From assembly GCA_016873375.1 (NCBI GenBank), contig VGXJ01000101.1, positions 1 to 6,740 of the forward strand: a stretch of 6,740 nt of DNA. The letters are read 5' to 3'. The notes beneath the pieces are model-generated. The model searched no databases. It saw nothing but the letters and a program-made list of their open reading frames with translations, and was not told the DNA's origin. The position numbers were made by a program, and so were the translations under genes. The DNA comes from Phycisphaerae bacterium (GTDB lineage Bacteria; Planctomycetota; Phycisphaerae; Phycisphaerales; SM1A02). Shown one piece after another: positions 1-6,740 of this stretch (position 1 is its first letter; the number at the start of each line of letters is the position of its first letter).

Positions 1-5
1 CAGAC

Positions 6-2963
6 ATGGCCATCCGCGCTTCGTTCCTGCACTCCTCCACCTTCTGCTTGAGCCTCGCCATGCTGGCAATCGCCCACGCGCAGGACACCGCTCCGGCTGC
101 TGATCCGTCGGCCGGCGACGAGGCTGCTGGCACGATCATGGGCCTCCCTTATGACGATCCGATCGTGCTCGCCGCGGGCATCGCCGTGGGTGCGATCGCC
201 ATTGCGATCATCGTTGGTGCCGTGCTCTGGATGCGTGGCGACAAGAGTGATGGCGGCGACGCAGCGAAGGAAGGGTCGTCGAAGCAGTCGGCAGCCAAGT
301 CGTCCAAGCAGCCTGCCGCAGCTGCCGGTGCAAAGCCCGGTCCTCGCGGCCCAGGCGGCGCGCGCCCGGCGAGCATGCCGATCGCGACGCCCATGAGCGA
401 GACCGCATCCGCGTCGATCGATCCGCTGGCCGATGACGACCTCAGCCCCGCCAAGCCCATGGCTGGCGCGCCGCTGATGAGTGATGCCGAACTCGACCTT
501 CCCGATCTCGGTGATCTGGCCGAACTCGATGCCGTCGAGGTGATGGCGATTGCGCCTGTCGAGCCTGTGATTCCCGTTGTTCCCGCTTCGATTGCGCCTG
601 TCGCGCCTGTCCCGGTCATGCCCGTGGCGCCAGTCCCCGCAGCATCTGCACCCATCACGCCTGCACCGATCGCGGCGGCTCCTGCTGCACCGGTTCCAGC
701 GCCGATCTTGCCACGCGCTGCGGCGCCGGTCACATCCGCGATCCCGGCAGCACCGATCATGATTCCGGTTGGTTCGACCGTGCCGACGACTTCGCCGGTC
801 GCGGCCGCGGGCCCGATCACTGCTTCGAGCGTGGCGAAGGAATGGCGGCGCCACCGCAGCGAGAGCCTCTTTGCGTTCGCGAAGGGCCTGTACGAGCAGG
901 CACTTTCGACGCGTGGCTCCGATGGACACCTTCAGCGTTCGGGCCTCGTGCGGCTCCTGGCTGAGCGCGCCCAGGGCGAAGACCTGAAGCGAGCCGAGGA
1001 GCTCGTCGGCGTGGGTGGCGTTGCGGGTGATGCGATCGCGCTCCTGCGCGCCCGTGAACAGCGGTTCGAGGAGGTCGAGACCGAGCTCAATCGTCTCTCA
1101 CTGCACTCAGCCAACGAAGAGGTCCGCGCCGCGGCGCTCACCGCCGCACAGTTGCTGATCGCGGCCTACGAGAAGCGTGGCGATCACGCGAAGGTCGCCC
1201 ACTTCGTGCACAAGATCGAGTGGGAACTCCTGCGCCGCGCCGAGGCTGGCATGGTCAACGATGGCGATGTCGATCGCGCCGTTTCCCGACTGCTCGTGGC
1301 ATCGCAGTGGCGCCCCGCGCTGACGGTTGCCATCGAATGGCATGGCTGGACCAAGCGCGATCCGGTGTGGAGCCGCACTGCGCTTCGCGCCGCTCTGGCC
1401 GTGCAGCCGCATTGTGCGAGCGACGCGGATCTGGCCACCAAGGCCGAAGCGATCCGCCGCGAAGCGCTCGACCTGGTCGAGGGCGAGGGCCTGGCGGACC
1501 TGGCGCGCGGTCTGCGCTTGGCGGCTACGCACGATGCAGACCTCGTCGGCATGGCGCGCACGCACCTCACGCGCGCGGTGTCAGGTTCCGACCGCGTCGA
1601 CAGCGTGGCGCGTCCGTTCCTGGCGATCCTCGAGATCGGGCAGGGCAATCTCGAAGGCGCCGAGCAGCATGCGTCGGCACGCACCGCCGGCACAGCTCCG
1701 GGTCTCCCCGAACTGGCCCGCGGCATGCTTGAGCTTGCACGCGGTCGATTCGATCAGGCGCGCCGCGAGTTTGCGGCGGCGATCGATGCGCTCTCGACGC
1801 AGAAGTTCTTCAACTTCCCCGATACCGTGCGTGAGGCGATCAACGAGATGCGCCCGGCCCATGAGGCACTCAAGGGCCTGTGCGCCACGCACGTGGCCAC
1901 CGGTGACGTGGCGGGTGCCCGGCGCGCCCTCGATGAGCGCATGGTCGGCGGCCCGGATCGTGCACTCATCGCCCAGGCCCTCGTCGACAGCGGCCTGAGC
2001 GCAGGCAAGGTGCACCTTGATGCATTCCGCTTCCTCTACCCACCGGCTGGGCAGACGAGTGCCGAGCCGGCCGTGCTCGCCAAGCTGTTCGAGATCGGCT
2101 CGCGCGTCCTGCGCGATCCATCCGGCTTCACGCAGGATGAGCGCGACATCGTGCAGCGCATGCTCGAGGCGCTGACGCCCGGCGTCGAGCGTCCGCGCGG
2201 TCGCGGCCGCTTCTACATGCGCCGCTATGCCGGCTCCGGTCACCCGCTCTTCGAGGTGGTGTGGCTCCCGTCGGACGATGATCCGGTACCTGCCCCGGTC
2301 GAATGGAACTTGGTCGCGCTCAGCGCCGATGGCTCTCGGGTTACGCGGCTCTTCGAGCGCGGCGTCTTCACGCCTGAGTCGAGGCCCTACCTTGTCTCGG
2401 GTCGCGACAGCGAAGCACCTGACACCTTTGCCGGTGCTCGCACGGTGGCCCTGATCGATCCGCGGCAGATCGCCGTCGGTGCGGGCGACTGGAAGCTCGA
2501 GATCGGCTGCAACCGCAGCGACGACCGAGAGTCCATTGCCTTCCGCAGCGAGGGCCCATCGCACGAGGAGATCCTCGGCGCGTTCGCCGACCATCGTGAG
2601 CGTTTCGTGATGCTGCTCACCGGACTGCTGAATCCCAAGGTTGGCAAGAAGCAGATGGCTGATGTGGCCCATGCGACGGCGCGCTCGTTCCCCTTCGATG
2701 TACCGAGCGAACTCGACGCGTTCGCTGCCGACATCGAGGTGCGCCTGACCAACACGGCGCCTCTGCTGATGGAGATGGAGCCGGCGGCGCTTGATGCGAT
2801 GGCTGTGCGCCAAGCCGCCACCCTTGCAGCTGCCCCGTCCTACCTGCGCGCGCACATCGTCGGCTTGCTGCAGAGCCCTGTGGTCAGCGTGGCGATGCGG
2901 GCTGACGGCCTGCGAGGCGCGATCGGACGCATTCAGGGTGTGACTGAGCACGCCGAGGCGTGA
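6..2963 (+). CDS. Hypothetical membrane-anchored protein with Pro/Ala-rich linker and TPR-like helical repeats
   Basis: I do not recognise a named family for this 985-residue protein. What can be seen, in order: a signal-peptide-like N-terminus (about residues 1-25, hydrophobic core ending AIAHA before Gln26); a short Asp/Ala-rich stretch; a strong transmembrane helix at about 53-75 (Ala/Ile/Val/Gly-rich, ending LWMRGDK); a Lys/Ser-rich then Pro/Ala/Val-rich disordered linker (about 80-275); and a long alpha-helical body (about 278-700). The body includes TPR-like units near 545-600 (GNLEGAEQHA, then GRFDQARREFAAAI). A mixed, probably beta-containing segment follows (about 730-840, beginning RGRGRFYMRRY), then a helical C-terminus. 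Basic residues just after the membrane helix suggest that the large C-terminal part is cytoplasmic, so it may be a scaffold on the inner face of the membrane. ATG at 6 is chosen because it gives a full signal peptide; ATG at 60 would leave only a stub. Only five bases precede it, so the ribosome site is not visible. The stop abuts that of the convergent gene. Confidence 0.88.
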   Translation: MAIRASFLHSSTFCLSLAMLAIAHAQDTAPAADPSAGDEAAGTIMGLPYDDPIVLAAGIAVGAIAIAIIVGAVLWMRGDKSDGGDAAKEGSSKQSAAKSSKQPAAAAGAKPGPRGPGGARPASMPIATPMSETASASIDPLADDDLSPAKPMAGAPLMSDAELDLPDLGDLAELDAVEVMAIAPVEPVIPVVPASIAPVAPVPVMPVAPVPAASAPITPAPIAAAPAAPVPAPILPRAAAPVTSAIPAAPIMIPVGSTVPTTSPVAAAGPITASSVAKEWRRHRSESLFAFAKGLYEQALSTRGSDGHLQRSGLVRLLAERAQGEDLKRAEELVGVGGVAGDAIALLRAREQRFEEVETELNRLSLHSANEEVRAAALTAAQLLIAAYEKRGDHAKVAHFVHKIEWELLRRAEAGMVNDGDVDRAVSRLLVASQWRPALTVAIEWHGWTKRDPVWSRTALRAALAVQPHCASDADLATKAEAIRREALDLVEGEGLADLARGLRLAATHDADLVGMARTHLTRAVSGSDRVDSVARPFLAILEIGQGNLEGAEQHASARTAGTAPGLPELARGMLELARGRFDQARREFAAAIDALSTQKFFNFPDTVREAINEMRPAHEALKGLCATHVATGDVAGARRALDERMVGGPDRALIAQALVDSGLSAGKVHLDAFRFLYPPAGQTSAEPAVLAKLFEIGSRVLRDPSGFTQDERDIVQRMLEALTPGVERPRGRGRFYMRRYAGSGHPLFEVVWLPSDDDPVPAPVEWNLVALSADGSRVTRLFERGVFTPESRPYLVSGRDSEAPDTFAGARTVALIDPRQIAVGAGDWKLEIGCNRSDDRESIAFRSEGPSHEEILGAFADHRERFVMLLTGLLNPKVGKKQMADVAHATARSFPFDVPSELDAFAADIEVRLTNTAPLLMEMEPAALDAMAVRQAATLAAAPSYLRAHIVGLLQSPVVSVAMRADGLRGAIGRIQGVTEHAEA
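547..603 (+). repeat. In-frame direct repeat in the Pro/Ala/Val linker
   Basis: The 15-base string CGATTGCGCCTGTCG occurs at 547-561 and again at 589-603. The copies are 42 bases apart, so the reading frame is kept and both encode AIAPV/SIAPV-type peptide. Around them, to about 765, the coding sequence is a degenerate series of Ala-Pro-Val-Pro units. This is typical of a low-complexity extended linker that grows and shrinks by slippage or recombination. I see it as part of the host gene, not a mobile or regulatory repeat. Confidence 0.6.
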
Positions 2964-2967
2964 TCAG
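2944..2967. terminator. Hairpin across the abutting convergent stop codons (possible bidirectional terminator)
   Basis: The sequence folds into a stem of CTGA, one G/A mismatch (2948/2963), then CACGC, a CGAG loop (2954-2957), GCGTG and TCAG. That makes nine base pairs with one internal mismatch. It covers the TGA of the plus-strand gene (2961-2963) and the TGA of the minus-strand gene (TCA at 2964-2966). There is no intergenic DNA in which a separate terminator could sit. Neither side is followed by a T-run, so it is not a canonical intrinsic terminator. It could act as a U-less terminator or as a 3'-end stabiliser for both mRNAs. The structure is seen; the function is inferred. Confidence 0.4.
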
Positions 2968-3383
2968 GAGCCAGCTTTCGGTGCGGTCGGCTCGTCTGGT
3001 TTGCCATCGACGCTCAGCCCGGCTTGCTGTTCCCAGCTGTCAGGGAGTAGGTCGATGCCGAGCTTGCGAGCGGTGCTGACGGCCAGCGGGAGCAGCAAGG
3101 CGCTGCCGGGAATGACAGCAAAGAATGCTCCGAGGCCAGCCAGCCGGAGCAGATCACCGAATTGGCGATTCGCCCTGTCGATGTCGGCACTCGAAGCCTG
3201 GCCTCGCGTGGCTCTGCCGTAGATCTCGAGCATCTCCTTGGTCTGCGTGCTTTCGGTCAACAGCATGGAGCGCAGGCGGGTGAATCCAGCCTCGAGTTCC
3301 GCGCGCGGATTGCGCAGCACGGCCGGGACCAGGTGGGACCAGTCGGGACGGGGCTCAAGCGGGGAAGGGCTCGGACCGAACAT
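2964..3383 (-). CDS. LETM1-like domain membrane protein
   Basis: This 139-residue protein resembles the core of the LETM1 family, whose mitochondrial members are inner-membrane proteins linked to K+/H+ or Ca2+/H+ exchange and ribosome binding. Seen here: a charged segment with a TKEMLEIYGRATRG motif (about 48-61); an amphipathic helix leading to one hydrophobic helix (about 82-104) that contains IPGS and LLLPLA; and the following KLGIDLLPDSW (107-117), matching the family's 'PG...LLP...K.GI..LPS.F' pattern. The N-terminus is Pro-rich and the tail (121-139) is short, polar and probably disordered. It is much shorter than eukaryotic LETM1 and lacks the EF-hand and coiled-coil parts. An in-frame TGA twelve codons upstream rules out a longer form. 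No clear Shine-Dalgarno sequence precedes ATG at 3383. It lies 74 bp downstream of gcvP on the same strand and may share its transcript. Assignment is from motif memory without a search; an unrelated one-helix membrane protein is the alternative. Confidence 0.65.
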   Translation of the reverse strand: MFGPSPSPLEPRPDWSHLVPAVLRNPRAELEAGFTRLRSMLLTESTQTKEMLEIYGRATRGQASSADIDRANRQFGDLLRLAGLGAFFAVIPGSALLLPLAVSTARKLGIDLLPDSWEQQAGLSVDGKPDEPTAPKAGS

Positions 3384-3457
3384 GAGACGATGGTAAGCGT
3401 GCCTGACGCCGGATCACTGATTCGAGTCGAGGATCATCCCTCTGCGATCCGTCATGG

Positions 3458-6388
<2,931 letters not shown>

Positions 6389-6418
6389 GGTGTGGTGCAA
6401 CCTGCTGGATGAGGGGAA

Positions 6419-6424
6419 AGTATA
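6419..6424 (-). promoter_or_regulatory. Candidate -10 element for gcvP
   Basis: On the minus strand this reads TATACT, five of six matches to the sigma-70-type TATAAT. It lies about 30 bases upstream of the gcvP ATG, which would give a leader of roughly 24 bases. No convincing -35 hexamer is found at 16-19 bases spacing (CAAGGG and shifts of it). The call rests on the -10 and its position alone. Confidence 0.35.
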
Positions 6425-6444
6425 GGCCTGACAGCGTCGATCCC

Positions 6445-6474
6445 TTGCACGGTGGGCCCTTGGAAACCTAGAGT
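6445..6474 (+). promoter_or_regulatory. Candidate promoter for the divergent secreted-protein gene
   Basis: TTGCAC (6445-6450) and TAGAGT (6469-6474) are separated by 18 bases. They resemble a sigma-70-type -35/-10 pair, with four of six matches in each. Transcription would start near 6481, leaving a leader of about 43 bases that carries a good ribosome-binding site. It sits about 20 bases beyond the gcvP -10 candidate and faces away from it, so the two promoters would be back to back within 135 bp. Confidence 0.35.
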
Positions 6475-6508
6475 GGACACCTTCGCGCCGGGGCACGCTG
6501 CTCCGCGT

Positions 6509-6515
6509 AGGAAGG
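6509..6515 (+). promoter_or_regulatory. Strong Shine-Dalgarno sequence for the gene at 6524
   Basis: AGGAAGG lies eight bases upstream of ATG at 6524. It is the best ribosome-binding site in the window and decides the start of the partial gene. Confidence 0.7.
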
Positions 6516-6523
6516 TTCCCCGA

Positions 6524-6740
6524 ATGCTGACCACGCGCAGGACCGTCACCATGCTCTTGGGCGCTGCGTGCGCCATGTCGCTCGCCGTATGGGCGCAAGA
6601 TCCTGAGCCCGCGCCCAAGAAGGGCACCATCATCGAAGGCACGGTCAGTGTCTTCGATTACAAGCCCAAGGACACGGGCACGGATCCTGACATCGCGGGA
6701 CAACTGGCAGCCATGGGGCCGGTCGGCCAGCAGTGGTACC
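6524..6740 (+). CDS. Secreted protein of unknown function, N-terminal part only
   Basis: An open frame from ATG at 6524 runs past the right edge, giving 72 residues without a stop. It begins MLTTRRTVTMLLGAACAMSL and continues AVWAQDPEPAPKKGT. The twin-Arg n-region, hydrophobic core and AVWA-Q site form a clear signal peptide with cleavage near residue 24. TTRRTVTML is a loose match to a Tat motif, but Sec export is at least as likely. The mature part starts Pro/Lys-rich and continues with IIEGTVSVFDYKPKD, which could be a beta-strand; in many planctomycete-like secreted proteins a similar phrase opens a carboxypeptidase-regulatory-like or other beta domain, but this is only a guess. The strong Shine-Dalgarno sequence at 6509-6515 and the upstream promoter candidate support a real gene. 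No family is recognised from the visible part. It is divergent from gcvP. Confidence 0.8.
   Translation, partial: MLTTRRTVTMLLGAACAMSLAVWAQDPEPAPKKGTIIEGTVSVFDYKPKDTGTDPDIAGQLAAMGPVGQQWY

Noticed and set aside
149..820. A 223-codon minus-strand frame rich in Gly, Ala, Thr and Ile
   Set aside because: It is the complement of the Pro/Ala/Val linker codons, so its low complexity is explained by the gene on the other strand.
1581..2951. A 456-codon open frame on the minus strand over the large plus-strand gene
   Set aside because: Its translation is Arg/His/Glu-rich without recognisable motifs, and it would compete with a frame that has a signal peptide, a membrane helix and TPR-like units. Treated as a shadow.
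3384..3457. Terminator or promoter in the gap between gcvP and the LETM1-like gene
   Set aside because: A direct repeat GGATCA (3410-3415 and 3431-3436) is present, but I find no stable hairpin with a T-run and no convincing -35/-10 pair. Nothing is called in this 74-bp gap.
6389..6523. Glycine riboswitch upstream of gcvP
   Set aside because: Such elements often control gcv genes, but reading the minus strand here I found no match to the conserved aptamer core, and the likely leader of about 24 bases is too short to hold one.
6389..6703. N-terminal extension of gcvP to ATG at 6703 (1081 residues in all)
   Set aside because: The extra 105 residues are Arg-rich with no similarity to the family. 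They overlap the signal peptide region of the divergent gene and its promoter, and known P-proteins begin close to the ATG at 6388.

Overview
The window is G+C-rich bacterial chromosomal DNA (roughly two thirds G+C by eye) with tightly packed genes and no sign of phage, transposon, CRISPR, rRNA or tRNA sequence. Several traits suggest a planctomycete-like bacterium, perhaps of the Phycisphaerae: exported proteins with long Pro/Ala-rich linkers, a single-chain glycine dehydrogenase, and a small LETM1-like protein. This assignment is an inference without a phylogenetic marker and could be wrong.

Layout. Positions 6-2963 (+) encode a 985-residue protein of unknown function. It has a signal peptide, one transmembrane helix, a long Pro/Ala/Val linker, an alpha-helical repeat (TPR-like) body and a mixed C-terminal part. 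It converges with a short minus-strand gene (3383 to 2964) for a LETM1-like membrane protein. The two stop codons abut as TGA|TCA, and a hairpin spans the junction. After a 74-bp gap comes gcvP on the same minus strand (6388 to 3458). It is a complete, apparently intact single-chain glycine decarboxylase (P-protein of the glycine cleavage system). A 135-bp divergent region (6389-6523) then separates gcvP from the 5' end of a plus-strand gene for a secreted protein, which starts at 6524 and runs off the window.

How the genes relate. Only gcvP has a firm biochemical role: it decarboxylates glycine and passes the aminomethyl group to the lipoyl H-protein. The gcvT and gcvH partners are not in the window. 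The LETM1-like gene lies downstream of gcvP on the same strand and could be co-transcribed, but no functional link is visible. The two plus-strand genes appear independent and both encode exported or membrane proteins. I see no clear new multi-gene system. The most notable points are the stop-codon hairpin shared by the convergent genes, the bacterial LETM1-like protein, and the architecture of the unassigned 985-residue protein.
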